Shown here: positions 12,098-25,227 of the stretch, piece after piece
How positions within the stretch are numbered: the stretch's first letter is position 1
Layout: every line of letters starts with the position of its first letter
Program-made: the position numbers and the translations under genes
Assembly: GCA_902729315.2 (NCBI GenBank)
Contig: LR746269.1
Location: 6,898,731 to 6,962,730 of the forward strand
Source: Spirodela intermedia
Taxonomy: Eukaryota > Streptophyta > Magnoliopsida > Alismatales > Araceae
Direction of reading: 5' to 3'
DNA: 64,000 nt
The notes under the pieces: model-generated
Databases searched by the model: none
Told to the model about the DNA's origin: nothing
The model's input: only the letters and a program-made list of their open reading frames with translations

Positions 12098-12100
<3 letters not shown>

Positions 12101-12137
<37 letters not shown>
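12101..12137. repeat. GA microsatellite upstream of PORR gene
   Basis: (GA)18 run about 70 bp 5' of the PORR reading frame, in its likely leader or promoter. Confidence 0.85.
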
Positions 12138-12138
<1 letters not shown>

Positions 12139-12246
12139 CTTCCTTGGGCCTTGTTTAGCAAAAAGTCAAGAAATGGAATCTTTAAAGTCAACGTTTACCA
12201 TGCAGCGTTGACCACATTATTAAGCATCCTTCAGACCTTGAGCAAA

Positions 12247-12265
12247 GGGGGGGGGGGGGGGGGGG
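12247..12265. repeat. G19 homopolymer
   Basis: Run of 19 G immediately 3' of the LYR-gene stop codon (12271-12273, minus strand), so it would be a C tract at the start of that 3' UTR. The length may be imprecise for technical reasons. Confidence 0.8.
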
Positions 12266-12270
12266 AGACA

Positions 12271-15200
12271 CTAAGGCTGGTAGACATCAGGGAGCTGAAG
12301 ACCCACACTGGCTGCGGACTTCTTCAGCGTCTTCCTCATCTCATCCGTCCTGTCCACCCCTATGTTGTAGGAGAAGAGCAGCTCCTGCATGGAATTATAT
12401 CTCTTTAAATGGCATAATTTATTGATAAAGTAAAACCAGGAATAAAGGGCAGACCTTCCAAAAGTAGAAATAAATTGCGGTCTCCATGATATTGTGAACA
12501 AAAGAAGAAGATGAAGAAGAAGAAGAAGAAGATGATGATGATGATTCTAATCATCAGGTCATAGTATGGAGCGATAATTTTCACGCTTCCAAGTATCAGA
12601 AGGAAAAAAAAACAGGGTTTTGGTCTACGGTTTGACTTCTGAATCAGAGTTGACTTTTCTTCAGAGGAGAAGATATTCACGAGCAAATTGAATATTTATA
12701 GCATGTGATCCTCTTCCATAACAAGAACTTAGCCACCTCATGAGATGAATGGCTCCGCCAGATATACCAGAAAGCATTGCAGTATTTATTTGCAGACTTG
12801 GGAGGAAAAACTTCCGGAGATGCTCCATTAGTCTGAAATTAAATCATAGGGTCACTTGCTGATGATGAAATGGCTGCACTCTATAGCTGCTGAAGTATTT
12901 CGTGCTTTAATGATCCCCTTCAAGTCAGCTACAGAAGTCAATGCCCCGCTGACTTTGTTCGACTCGTTGACTTTTTTTCACCAATAACCCCATCATTCAT
13001 ATAGTGACAGACATACACACACACACACACACATACATATATAAGCACTAGATACTAGAAATTTAGAGTATAAACAAACACTATCATGGACAGACTCTTG
13101 AAACAGTGGAGTATACTCACAAGATTTCAGAATAGTCAACAAAGTTATCTACCTTGTAATTTTTCTGACTCAGAATTCGAAATTTCAATGAAATCATAAT
13201 CCATTCATTATATAGAAGCTGATTATCTCCTAGTTTTTCTTAACATGCCGATACTTCTATTCTCTTTACACCTTTGTTTATCTTTCGGACTAAAAAATTG
13301 AAAGTAAAAAAATTATGATATATAAATCATAAAGAAACTAATTATCTCCTTGTAATTTTTCTTGGAAAGGAAAGCAGACACTTCTGTTCTCTTTTATTTC
13401 CTCTATTCAGCTTTCAGACTAAAACACTCAAGATTTTCAACAAAATTATAATCTCTCCATCATGTAGACCCTGATTATCTCCTCGCACATCATGTAGAAC
13501 AACCACGCAGAACCAGTATTCTTTTCTATTCCTCTATTTAGCTTTAAGGCTAAAAACTCGAAATCTAAGCAAAGTCATGACATCTCCATCATATGTAAAA
13601 CAAATTATCTCCTTGTAATTTTTCTTGGCAAGCAGATACTTTTCTCTTTCATTCTTTATTTAGGTTTCGTACTATAAGAAGAAATTCCAACAAAAATAAA
13701 TCATGATACACCCAGAAAATAGAAACAAATTATCCCCAAGCAATTTTTCTCGGCAAGAAGATACTTATATTATCTTTTAGTCCTCTTTTCAATTTTCAGA
13801 CTAAAAACTCGAAATTTTAAAAAAGTCACGATATATCCATTGTATACAGAACATTTATCTCTGGGTAATTCTTCTTGACATATAGATACAATTCTCTTTC
13901 ATACAATTATCTTTTTTCTCGTAAAGCCGTGATATATCTATTGTATAGATATCAATTATCTCCTCGTAAGTTTTCTAGACACTAGATACTTCCATTCTAT
14001 TGTATTCCTCTATTCAGTTTTCAGGCAGCTAACAAATAAACTGATATATTATTGGATAAAAAACAACCAATAATAGGTACCCCTTCTAACTGCTTTTTGG
14101 CATCTGCAAAAGTCAACGCTTGCACATTAACTACAACACTGATGATATATGGTGTCTCTACCATTGCCAGCATGAGGCGTACGGCCAAGTGTTTGCAAGT
14201 CATATGGGAGTCAAAATGGAGAACGGTAGATACCGTATTCTCTACTATCCCTGTTCCTGGGCCATAATCAACATAAGACAGGGTTCGTTGTCACAAAACT
14301 ACGGTCATACCAGTTACAAAGGGTTCAACCAAATCATCACATCACATCTAGGCAATTGAAAGATACCATTATTATCAACGGTTTACAGTGTTTGTCGCCA
14401 AAACCTCAACTGAGAAAGCTAATCCACGGATTCCTCAATGCGTCAAACAAATGAACTCTGACACCTTGTAGGGATCACATAGATGTTTAAGAAGATGATA
14501 TGAAGATACATATTTTTCACTCTATACATATGCGGTCTACATTCTAACAATGGGTGAATATTCATGTATGCAGCCACACTGAAAGTATTACCTGTACCAG
14601 GGAACACTCAAACTCGTAGGTAGATTTATCGTGACACGATCATTGTTTTCTGTGTGGACGATCTTCATTTAATAATAAGATAGCCTCAATAAACATGAGT
14701 GGGCATAGTTGATTGATCCAAGAACTCATAATAATTTGAACTTATTGTCATAAAATGGGGTAGGAGTTTGTCTTTTGAAATCCACTTGAAACGCCTTACT
14801 GTACATTTGCATTCCAAAGTAGTTCAAAGAGTTCAATAGTCAGCATATGTATTCCCTGATGACATAGCTCTTGGTATATGGCATTTATCTGCTCATTAAA
14901 ACGATCGCAAATCTCTCGAAAATACGCCATTAGTGTGGAGATGTCATTCTAAAAATAATCCATGAAAAGACACGCATCATCTGGGTTCAGAAGATTATCA
15001 AGCAGGCCGGAATAAAGAAAGAGCACAGATAATTGAACAGAGATACCGTCTTCACCAAATCTCAATGTCTACTGATTCATTTTAGACTTCTTAGTTGATG
15101 TTTAGATCCTTCCATTAGTGGTGTCAATCTTAGCATAAAACACTATTCCTTCACCACGGCCCTCCTCGCACATTTGTGTTACAGTCTTTGCGTAAATTCT

Positions 15201-15608
15201 CCCTCAGTGGCGAAAAATTCCAATAGAAACAGATACGAAACTTTTACAGACATTGGAAGTAAAGTTGACCTAGATAGTAACTAATCGTGCAGAATAAAAA
15301 TCACCCTTGGAAAGACATACGTTTCACCAAGAAATGAACAGCAAGATTGCATCATGATTTCCTGCAGTAGGAGAGATCGGGAACTATTGATAAATGGAGC
15401 CAACCTTATGGTGATGGACACTGTTAAGCAGGAAAGTGTAATCTCGTGCAAGCTTCAGTTCTCTCTGCGCTGCAGCTTCATCAGACAGCCGAGAGTTCCT
15501 ACGAAACTCGCCGGCGACGAAATCTCTGAAGTGCTTGTTCTTGCCGCTTGTCCCGACGTGCTTTTCCAACGACTTGACCAGCTCGCGGTACACCCTTCCG
15601 ACCCTCAT
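12271..15608 (-). CDS. FMC1-like LYR-family mitochondrial protein
   Basis: Small LYR-type protein related to FMC1, which helps assemble the F1 sector of mitochondrial ATP synthase; the plant relative is the EMB1793 type. Two coding exons, 15405-15608 and 12271-12384, join in phase 0 to give 105 residues. The start MRVGRVYRELVKSLEKHVG carries the LYR-like tripeptide (VYREL). The middle has HFRDFVAGEFRRNSRLS and DYTFLLNSVHHHK, which joins ELLFSYNIGVDRTDEMRK; the end KKSAASVGLQLPDVYQP matches the FMC1 ending (ESAGLVGLKLP in the human protein). The start codon is a few residues after a 3' splice site (TTGATGCAG), implying a non-coding first exon near 15850. The 3.0-kb intron holds a degenerate tandem array. 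Confidence 0.85.
13015..13033. repeat. (AC)n microsatellite
   Basis: Short AC run inside the large intron of the LYR gene. Confidence 0.8.
13130..14035. repeat. Degenerate tandem repeat, about 8 units of 100-133 bp
   Basis: The same sentence recurs with drift: ATTATCTCCTTGTAATTTTT, then a TTGGCAAG-like stretch, GATACTTCTATTCTCTTT, a CCTCTATTTAGCTTTCAG-like piece, ACTAAAAACTCGAAATTT and ATGATATATCCATCATATAGA. The ATTATCTCC marker appears near 13142, 13222, 13341, 13474, 13604, 13729, 13853 and 13954. It lies wholly within the LYR-gene intron and is not coding. Confidence 0.8.
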
Positions 15609-15812
15609 GACATTTGGATCTTCCCGCAAACCTGCATCAAATAAGAAGAACAAATCAACGACCAAACAGTCCACCGAATCACGGAAAAATGGAATCAAAT
15701 CGGAATCCCTCTCCCGGCAAATGAATCGTATTAAAAATCATCACGAAAAAGCTGAACGAATCGCGTTAAACATGGAGAGGAAATCCAAAGAGAGGAAAAA
15801 TTCCTCCTCATA

Positions 15813-15820
<8 letters not shown>

Positions 15821-15867
<47 letters not shown>
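15821..15867. repeat. GA microsatellite in LYR-gene 5' leader
   Basis: (GA)23 run next to a possible non-coding first exon of the LYR gene (minus strand), with a GTAC/GGTAC donor-like site adjacent at 15868. Confidence 0.85.
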
Positions 15868-15870
<3 letters not shown>

Positions 15871-16182
15871 CTCCAGGAGCTCCAAAGGGCTTCACAGGAC
15901 TCTAACAGAACAAGGAGGGGGGAAAACGGGAAGAAGGCGAGCTAGACGGGAAGAGATCCGTTTGCTCTGTCTGTCGGATTTATTGGTACCCAATGGGCCC
16001 ATAATACTGATTATAGACCCGAATCCTATTCTAATTTAGTTACTGTTTTTTCTTCTTTAAATATATATTACATATTTATGTTAACATATATCGAAATCAT
16101 TACGCCAAACTACGCGACTACGCGACTACGCAACCGTTGCACCCAATTGATCTGGGCAAAACAAAACTCATTTTATTTTTTT

Positions 16183-16350
16183 AAAATAAAATATAAATCT
16201 TTGACTTTTAAGAGAAACGGCTGACCAATACAAGACTTCGTGGACGCGTCAGTCTTTCGTCGATTTAAAAATAAAATATAAATCTTTGACTTTTAAGAGA
16301 AACGGCTGACCAATACAAGACTTCGTGGATGCGTCAGTCTTTCGTCGATA
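16183..16350. repeat. 84-bp tandem duplication
   Basis: Copy 1 (16183-16266) and copy 2 (16267-16350) are almost identical over 84 bp; the clear difference is GACGCGTC versus GATGCGTC. Each copy holds TTTGACTTTTAAG and CAGTCTTTCGTCG. It lies in the divergent interval between the LYR gene and the SIP2 gene, so it may double promoter elements. Confidence 0.95.
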
Positions 16351-16917
16351 TTTCTAATACTTTTTAATTTACTACTATTAATAATTTATTAACTGCATGA
16401 TTGGTGCTAAGGCGACGTAAAGCTCGATCTGGGGCATTTTTATAATTTTTATATCATTCTGGGTTAAATAAAATACAGCGTCCCCATCTTTGTGACGATC
16501 TAAGTTGTCGTGCAGGATTATGGAATTCCTAAAATCCGGTGGGTGGGACCTGCCACGTGTCATCCTACATATCCTTAAGCCGGCGAAGCACGCGCGTACG
16601 AGTGAACGTCCTTTTTTAATACATACCCCTGAAAGTTTACGTATTTAATTCAGCCAACGCGGTTAGTTGAAGCTTTTGTTAATATCAACTAAGGCCATGG
16701 TTTGGTCGAAACAATTAACAAACTTTCAGGGGCTTTAAATTTTACTTTATATATCATACGGGATAAATTTTAAATACTTGATCCTAATCATGCAGGCCTC
16801 CTTATGACGGCCGTCGTCCTCCTTCCCCCGCGTGGAACGAGGGAGGAGGAAAGAGGAGCTCCGATCATCGCCGTCGCCGTCGCCGGAGGAAACGGAGGAG
16901 GGCGAGGGGTGTGCTCC

Positions 16918-18945
16918 ATGGGAGACGGGGTACTCTCGGAGACGGCCGGAAGGCTCCTGCTCTATGATCTCGTCCTGTCGTTCTTGTGGACGTTCTGGTC
17001 CTCCATCCTCAAGCTACTGGTCAACCAACCCGTGGGGTTGGGGATCCTCCTAAGACCGCTCGCTGAGGTCCTCAGTGGCTCGCTATACATTATTTCCTTG
17101 CTTTTCTTCTCCTGGCTCGGGTTACGCACCCACGGCGGCTGCGTTAATCCTCTGGTCCTCCTCTCCGCCGCCATGAACGGGGACATCTCCATGTTCCCTC
17201 GCACAGTCGCCGGCAGGATTCTCGCTCAGGTTAGATTCTCGTGCTCCGTTGGGCGTTGGATTCGTCTTCCTATCACTCAGAGAAATTTACCTGAATTTCG
17301 GTGTCTGACCGAGCAATTCCTTCGATGAAGCTGTCTTTGCTCCTTCTTTGATGCGTACTGTTGAAGTAGGTAATTCGAAGAACTAGGTCATAACACCTTC
17401 TTTCAACCTCTACCTCCCGTCGGTCTTCCGATTTTACCTGCATCCCACGTTCGAATACTGCTCGATGGGTCAACCGGACTTCCCGTTTTCCTCTGGGTCT
17501 ATTTTGTGCTAAATACTGGCGTCCTACTATTTCCATTTAATTCAAGAAAAATATCTTCTCTCGTTTCAATCGTAGGATGCCTCATCATCGTTCTTGAACT
17601 GAAATTTCTGGAGTTATCACGGATTACGGATTTCATTTCTGTGCAACTGCTTTGTTTCCATGGAGGTCCATCTTCATCCTCGCAAGGAAAAAGAGACAAC
17701 AATCGTCATCCCGAAAGCACTGAGAGCTATCAATCCGGATGCCTGATCGTCTAAACGCAGACGACTCCCGCACCCTTCAACTCCTCTCTCATACCTCTTG
17801 CTTCGATTTCTGCCACAACCGTGCTCAGTGTTTCCGGTTGCGTTCCCTAAGCAGGGGATGGCTTCCGCTTGCCATCTTGTAAACGATCTCGGTTTCTCGA
17901 CCTCTGAGAGACATCCCATGCTCTGTAGGTAGCTGGCTCCATCGTTGGCGTTGGATTGGCAAGGGAAATGTTTCCCCAAGTAGCCGACTGCCCGTGCTTG
18001 AATGTGGACATTCCTCGAGGAGCTCTGGCAGAGGGGCTCATCTCATTTTCATACGTAGCGATCTATCTCGGAGCCAAGAGGAAATACCCGAAGAACTTCG
18101 TCCGGAGAGCGTCAATAACTGCCGTTTCCAGACTGATTCTCCGCCTCCTGGTTGGTGGCTGCATGAACCCTGCCTCTGTAAGCTCTTCACCATACTCCGT
18201 CATTACTGTTTCCCCCCTTCTTATCACTGTTTTGTGATTGAAACTATTCAAAGCCGTAATACTTAATCTGCAGAAAAATTGGTCATCCTGGCAATGGCGA
18301 ACTACTGAACACAGCAAAGATTTCTAGCACTGGAATGAGAGTTTTTTTGTTTTCTTCTTGTTCATTAGACATCCAAAGATGCAGATTCATGTTTTTTATA
18401 TAATGTAGAAATTAATCCCATAGATTGAGCAAGAGTGGGAAGGAGATATGAACTCTCCTGGTAGCTCATGTGGGATCGAAAGCCCACCCACCCATCGATT
18501 CCTGCTGTTCTTCCTTAGAAACCCACCATGATCCTGTGCTCTTGAAACCGCGCAAGTTTCAATTCATCATCTATTGCAGACATCACCCATCGAGTTCTCC
18601 TGAACGGTCGTCGATTCCTGCTGTTCTTCCATCCAAATCCTGCATGGATGGTCCCACAACTTCAACTCTCAGCTCATCATGTGTTTCAGAGCATGCTCGA
18701 TGGAGCCATCAAGTTATTTTTTTTCATTTTTGTTAATCTGTTCTTCTTGTTCTTGGGCACCTCTGTTTTGTCTCCAGGCCTTCGGGTGGGCGTTCTCTCG
18801 AGGAGATCACATAACCAAGGAGCACCTCTTTGTTTACTGGCTTGCTCCACTGGAGGGCACTCTGCTGGGTTTCTGGGTCTCTTCTCTGCTCGTTGAAGAA
18901 GGCCCCCCTCCACAAGGTGAAGAGGAGAACAAGAAATCAGATTAA
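16918..18945 (+). CDS. SIP2-1: Aquaporin SIP2-type (small basic intrinsic protein)
   Basis: Membrane channel of the plant-specific SIP subfamily, which sits in the ER. Three exons, 16918-17229, 17929-18177 and 18778-18945, all phase 0, give 242 residues (Arabidopsis SIP2;1 has 237). The first pore motif is NPL (residues 77-79, context GGCVNPLVLL) and the second is the standard NPA (184-186, context GGCMNPAS); NPL in loop B separates SIP2 from SIP1. The last exon FGWAFSRGDHITKEHLFVYW is the family's strongest match. The start at 16918 was chosen because it puts MGDGVLSETAGRLLLYDLV at the usual distance before helix 1; the frame stays open upstream to 16804. The C-tail is charged (GEEENKKSD). 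An in-frame GTTAG donor follows codon 104. Confidence 0.92.
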
Positions 18946-19998
18946 TGCGAAGTATATTATATATATACACAAATATATAAATATATATGCGCATTTTGGC
19001 TGATATATCATAGTCTTATTTTCCTTTATTGGGAATAATTCCGTGGAGTGGGACCCTGTTGGACAGCACCCCTGAGTAACAAGGAGAAGTGGTGGCAGCA
19101 ACCATGCCATATATAGAGTTTATCTTTATTTTTCTGGTTTTCCTTTATTATGTACAAGAAAAACATGCCCTTTTCTCTTAATACGATCCTGTTTTAATCG
19201 ACGGTCTTGCTTTCGCCACGTGTCCGTCTCTGGGGATTGAACGCCGAACCCGATTAAGATCTTAATCATGAATCTGGACCATCCGATCATGATTATGCGG
19301 TGATCGTGAGCATAAGAGCACGATCAAACGGTGACGATTCAACTGCTCCGTGATGATCCTGGGCAAGATTAGATCGGTGCCGTTGATTAGACTGTGATCC
19401 TAATAATAATCATAGTATGTTGGATGGTTTGGAAGATGCTGTCAATCCGATAAGATTAGATGGTCCCGCGTGGATAAGGGGCATTGACAATAGCGACGCA
19501 TTTCAGAGCATTGACAATGGAACGATGAGATTTTATTTAATTAAATAATGATATGTAATATTCTAAAATATATATTAAACGACGAAAATTCCTTATTACT
19601 CTGATAGTGAGATCGCCGTGTATTAATGAGGTCAACCGAGCTGAGAAAATTTCACAAAATCCCTAAACAATAAATAAATCAACATTTAGTACTTATCTTA
19701 CGGTATTTTTGTATTTAGAACCCGGTGAGGACCAATTTATAAATTAAGTATGAAGTATCGGAAAATTTCAAATAAATGCTTCTACAGGGATATATCCACA
19801 AAACTACGTCTCCCCCACCCCCCCGAACCAGCCCGGCACCCTCTTCCCCGTGTTTTGTTCCGTTTTCTCCGTTTGAGGGAAAACCTCACCTCAGGAGAAA
19901 CCCTAGGTAACACTTCGTGGTCGGGGGTGGGGAGTGGGGGGGTCTCGTCCCGGAGATCGGGGAGAGCGCTTTGTTCCTCGATATTAAATTTTCGTGCC
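18946..19998. other. Intergenic and CSN2 promoter
   Basis: No gene is seen. It holds an AT-rich stretch after the SIP2 stop (18950-18995), a GATCATG/GATCGT-rich segment (19260-19440) and, just upstream of the CSN2 start, a telobox AAACCCTAG at 19898-19906, common in promoters and leaders of plant housekeeping genes. Confidence 0.5.
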
Positions 19999-22900
19999 AT
20001 GGGCTCTGGTAAGTGTAGTGGATTGTTTGGTACATCTGGCATGCAAAGTTGTCGATATTTTCTTGTGTAATTCCATTGGTCTACTATTTTTTTTTAATTG
20101 TTTTTTTCAATGTCTATGCTAATGGTTCAGTGATCCGTGCCAAACCTACAATTTTCTGTTTTTCCGTCCATCTGATATTGGAAGTCTCTGTACTCCTCCC
20201 TCTCTCACTGCTTGTTATTTCCCATTTTTCCGTCTCGAGCATCTCAGTTTATGCTGATTTGTGACGTCGCAATCTTCGCGTGTGCTTTGTCTACTTTGAT
20301 TTCGGAAAGAACGTTAAAAATCGATTTAATAGTGGATAAAATCCTTTCGTCAAATCAGTCTCGAAAGTAAAAAGCCATAATGCGTCAAAACTTTTGGTCT
20401 ATCTCTCTTAAGATGGTAGCGTTTGCCTACGTATTCCTCAATTCTGCTTTTTGGCCTTTGCAAATGCCTGAAACCAGATTAAGCATCATTACTCATTGTA
20501 AATGGCAACTTTTTCATGTTGCTTCCAGATGCAGATATGGAGGACTATGGTTTCGAGTACTCTGAGGAGGAGCCTGAGGAGCAAGATGTTGACATCGAGA
20601 ACCAGTACTACAATTCCAAAGGTAATTCTCAGGAATTTCGGTATGTGTACTTTAGTTGTTGCAAATTGTTACCCTCCTTGTCTACTTCTTCGTCGACACT
20701 CTTGGTATAGTTAGATTCGAAGGTGAATGCTGTTAATCGACTGTATTTAGATTTATTTCTGGTTCTGGTTTATATTTTTTCTGATGTTTATAGTTATTTG
20801 CATCTGCAAAGAGAGCTTTTTTTTGTGAATTTTTTACCTATAATTGCTGAAGCAGACACTCGTGCGATGCCAGATTCTTTTCAAAATGGTCGCCTAGGCC
20901 CATAGAATGCTATTTTTCAAACCTTTGTCATTATGATTATGCCTGCTAAAGGATGAAGACATCATGTGAACCCATAATGACATTACCAATTGTCTACCAT
21001 TATTTTATTGCTTCTTTAAGATGAAATGAAGTACGTGATGAGTTTCTAGCAGCTATCTTGAAGTTCAGATTGGATGAAGAATTGATTTTCTATTTTCCCG
21101 TTGATTTTTTCTCCGGTGACGGACATAGGACTACTTCTTTTTTTTTTACCGAATTTTTATTATTATTCATAAATTAGGAAATCTTGAGGTTGAGGAACTG
21201 AGGTCTTTACGAGCTTGGTGCATTTTTTGTTCTGTTTTTTCTGTCTGAATGCATGTAAACGGATTTTGAGGTAGATCTACAATGAAATTTCACTGGGATC
21301 ACCAAATAATTTGCTGTATACGGGGAACTCCTTGCTGCTGATTCTTGGAACAGAAACATGGTGCTTCGGCTTGGTTTCACTTGAAGACCTCTATCTCCAT
21401 CATATCCATGCTTGAGGGAGGTTGAATAGATCCTGAAAAGTGTATGATGGGGATATGACGCTAATTCATTGTACCATCTGTTTAAATTTTTTACAATCTG
21501 TCTGGATTTGACAATCTTGTTTTATGCTGTTTTTATGAGGTAGGACCGTGTTACGCGCTGTAAACAGGGTTTTTGGGTACACATTGGGAATCTTTATGCC
21601 AAATTTTTTAACCGGATGAAATTCATATGAAGATTGTATATGAATTATGGGTATGGTTTAGAGAAATCAATTCTCAGTTGAACTGGCTGGTAATTACTTG
21701 GCAATGTTTGGGTAAAGAGGTGCGTACTCTTTTTTTTTTAATTACATCTTGTTGGAAATCTAGAAAGCTTCATGCTATCGTGCATGTTTTTTTGTATCAA
21801 ATTTGCTGCCATATTCTCCGTGGGTGAGAACAGTGCTGCACTGTGAACTCTTTTTTGGAAGTTTTTTTTCTCAAAGTGATTGAGATTTTATGTTTTCTCT
21901 CAGATCTATAAAGCTACAAGCTTTCTAGATTTGATGACGATATTTGATGATGATATTTTGGTCTTACTGTGGTAATAACAGCATATTAGCTTCTTTGGTT
22001 CAAGCACATTCACAACCAATAAGTTGATATCAATTTTAGACTCATTCCCGTTTCATCCAGTCTTTGCTGACTACGAGGAGACAACCCAACTCTTTGTTTA
22101 CCACTATCCACTTTGGTTTTTTACTGAACTGATATGCCTTCAACTTTTGGAGATGCAAGTGAGTACTTACAGTATTCCCCAAAATCGCTCAACATATGGA
22201 GCTACTTTTTTGAAAATATGGGATACGCTCAACAGAAAATCTGCTAAAGTTGTTCTTGGTTTTAGCTGTGGAGAAAGTATTTTTATTGTCCCAACTTATC
22301 TAGTCTGAATGGCTACATCTCTGCATACCCGTGTGGACTTTATTGCCTATCACTATGCAATTCAAACGTTTTCTTCTTTGTTTTGTGAAGTGCGTAAATT
22401 TTATTGTTTCTGTATTTTTCTTGTTAGTTTGTCTTGATGCGTTATTCATCATTGAAAATATTAGTTCAGGTTATTGGGTTATTAAGTTATTGCCCTTTTT
22501 ATTTCTATTAAATCAAATTTGGTACTTCTACAGGTTTAGTGGAAACTGATCCTGAAGGAGCACTAGCTGGTTTTGGTGAAGTTGTCCGAATGGAATCTGA
22601 GAAAGCAGAATGGTGCGTATGTCATGTGATCCTTCTGCCTCTCATTAGATCAGAATGGGTACTCCGAATGTATAGTTTTCAATATTTTCTTTCTAGATCA
22701 CGTGCTTCATGGCACTTAATATTTTTTTTCTGTATCTGGCTGATTTAGGTGACACTGAATAAAATCTACGATGTTTTATATCGATTTTTCGAAAAATACC
22801 ATTAAAATGTGAAAAACACTTTCTGAAAGACTTTCGCTACCCATTATCACATGTAGCTGTTGGAATTTGAAAATGTTTTGACTTGGTGCATAATTGTGGA

Positions 22901-23769
22901 TATCCATTGGCTAACATTGGAGTAAGTTGTCCGTCGTTCCTTCTCGCAGTTTTTGTGCTTTTTTCTTTCATTTCATCTGATAGCACACGACTTTTACAGT
23001 TTCCTAAGAAATGCACATGCACACATGGAAGAATCCCGTGATTTCCTCACCGGGTTTTTTTTTCTGTGAAAGAAAAAAACCAGTTTCACCTTTCCTTCTG
23101 AAAATTAAATTTCCATTTTCGTATACTCTCCCTGGTCGCGGACAATCTATCAGACATTTCTTTAGAGTTATTATCTTTTTTAGCCTGTTCGTGGCCTTGT
23201 AGATTGCCTTAAATCGTCATTATTATTTCTTGATTTGCACTTTCTTTATCATACGTTTGATAAAGTTATGAATCTTCTATTGATCAGGGGATTTAAAGCC
23301 CTAAAGCAGACCGTTAAACTTTATTATCGCCTGGGAAAACATAAAGATATGATGGAAGCATATCGGGAAATGTTAACATACATCAAGTCTGCTGTAACGC
23401 GGAATTACAGTGAGAAATGCATAAATAACATAATGGACTTCATCTCTGGATCTGCCAGCCAAAACTCCAGTCTCCTTCAGGAGTTCTATCAAGCAACACT
23501 GAAGGCCCTTGAAGAGGCCAAGAATGAGGTCTGTCATCGCTGGTCTGCCTACTCCTGATCTCTCGCCCGTGTCCTATATTCCCTCTGCCTGATCTGTCCC
23601 CCCCTCCCCCCCCCGTTCGTCTCAGAGACTATGGTTTAAGACAAATCTTAAGCTTTGCAAGATCTGGTTTGACACGGGCGAGTATGGTCGGATGAACAAG
23701 GTAATACACAGCTTCTTTTTTTTTCTATAATGGGACCTCATCTTTAATAGCAATCTGTACCCGATGTCA

Positions 23770-23808
<39 letters not shown>

Positions 23809-24647
23809 CGTGTGTGTGTATATATACTTATGTTGTTCATACTTGTAGATATTGAAAGAACTCCATAAGTCCTGTCGAAGAGAGGATGGTTCTGATGATC
23901 AGAAGAAAGGCACCCAATTACTGGAGGTTTATGCCATCGAGATTCAGATGTACACAAAGACCAAGAACAACAAGAAGCTCAAGGTAGAGCGCCACGGGAT
24001 TTTCTTTCTTTCCTCTCTTCTTTTTTTCTCAACGCTCTCGTTTGAAGAACTCTGCTCGTCGCCTTTATCGGCATCTCTTGAGAAATCACCTCAAGAAACC
24101 TAAGCTTTGATCTTATCCTCAGTCTCTGATTCCTCTTTTTCTGAGGCGATTAAATGGTTTTATGAACGTGTAAAAATAGCATATACTTACTGTGAACAAA
24201 ATCAGGGGAAGAACCAACCTTCTTGACAGCTTTGTGTATGCGTAGTTAGTTCATAGTGATAATTTTAGGTACGATTGTGCAGGGAATGGCTTCTGGGCCT
24301 TGTGAAAAAAATTCTGTGTGTATAACAGGCAGTGATGCATTCGACGGTGATACCTGTTTTCTGATTTATTTAGTTATTTATTTATTTAATTATTGATGTG
24401 CTGAATTGGTGGATTTTGATCGGGGTGCAGCAACTATATCAGAAGGCGCTGTGCATCAAGTCCGCCATCCCGCATCCGCGGATCATGGGGATCATCCATG
24501 AATGCGGGGGCAAGATGCACATGGCTGAGCGGCAGTGGGCGGAGGCCGCCACCGATTTCTTTGAAGCCTTCAAGAACTATGACGAGGCCGGCAACCACCG
24601 CCGCATCCAATGCCTTAAGTAAAACCCCCTGAACTTAACCCCTCCCC

Positions 24648-24694
<47 letters not shown>

Positions 24695-24737
24695 ATCAGA
24701 AATGCTTCTTTTGCACCATCCCCCAACATCACCCCCC

Positions 24738-24778
<41 letters not shown>

Positions 24779-24889
24779 TTCTTTGTGTGAAATAAAAGCT
24801 CATTTTTCACCCTCTCTATTCCCCCCCCCGCTCTCTCTCCCTTTGAAATCAAAACTGCTTCTTTTGCAGCTATCCCCCAAGATCCCCTC

Positions 24890-24926
<37 letters not shown>

Positions 24927-24972
24927 TTGAAATCAAAGCTGATTCTTTTGCAGCATCCCCCAAGATCCCCTC

Positions 24973-25009
<37 letters not shown>

Positions 25010-25193
25010 TTGAAATCAAAGCTGCTTCTTTTGCAGCATCCCCCGAGATCTCCCCACCCTCTCTCCCTCTCTCTCTCTCTTCTCTTTCTCTCTGTGAAAT
25101 AAAAGCTCATTTTTCACCCTCTCTATTCCTCTCTCTCTCTCTCTCTAGGTGCACATATGTATGTGTGTATATATATATGTGTGTATGTGTGTG

Positions 25194-25227
<34 letters not shown>

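Noticed and set aside
13130-14035. CRISPR-like array
   Set aside because: The repeats are degenerate, contiguous without unique spacers, and in a plant intron; an ordinary tandem repeat.
24577-25110. 177-codon minus-strand frame in CSN2 intron 7
   Set aside because: Its sequence is Arg-Glu dipeptide repeats from the GA tracts plus copies of the minisatellite unit, so it is a repeat artefact.
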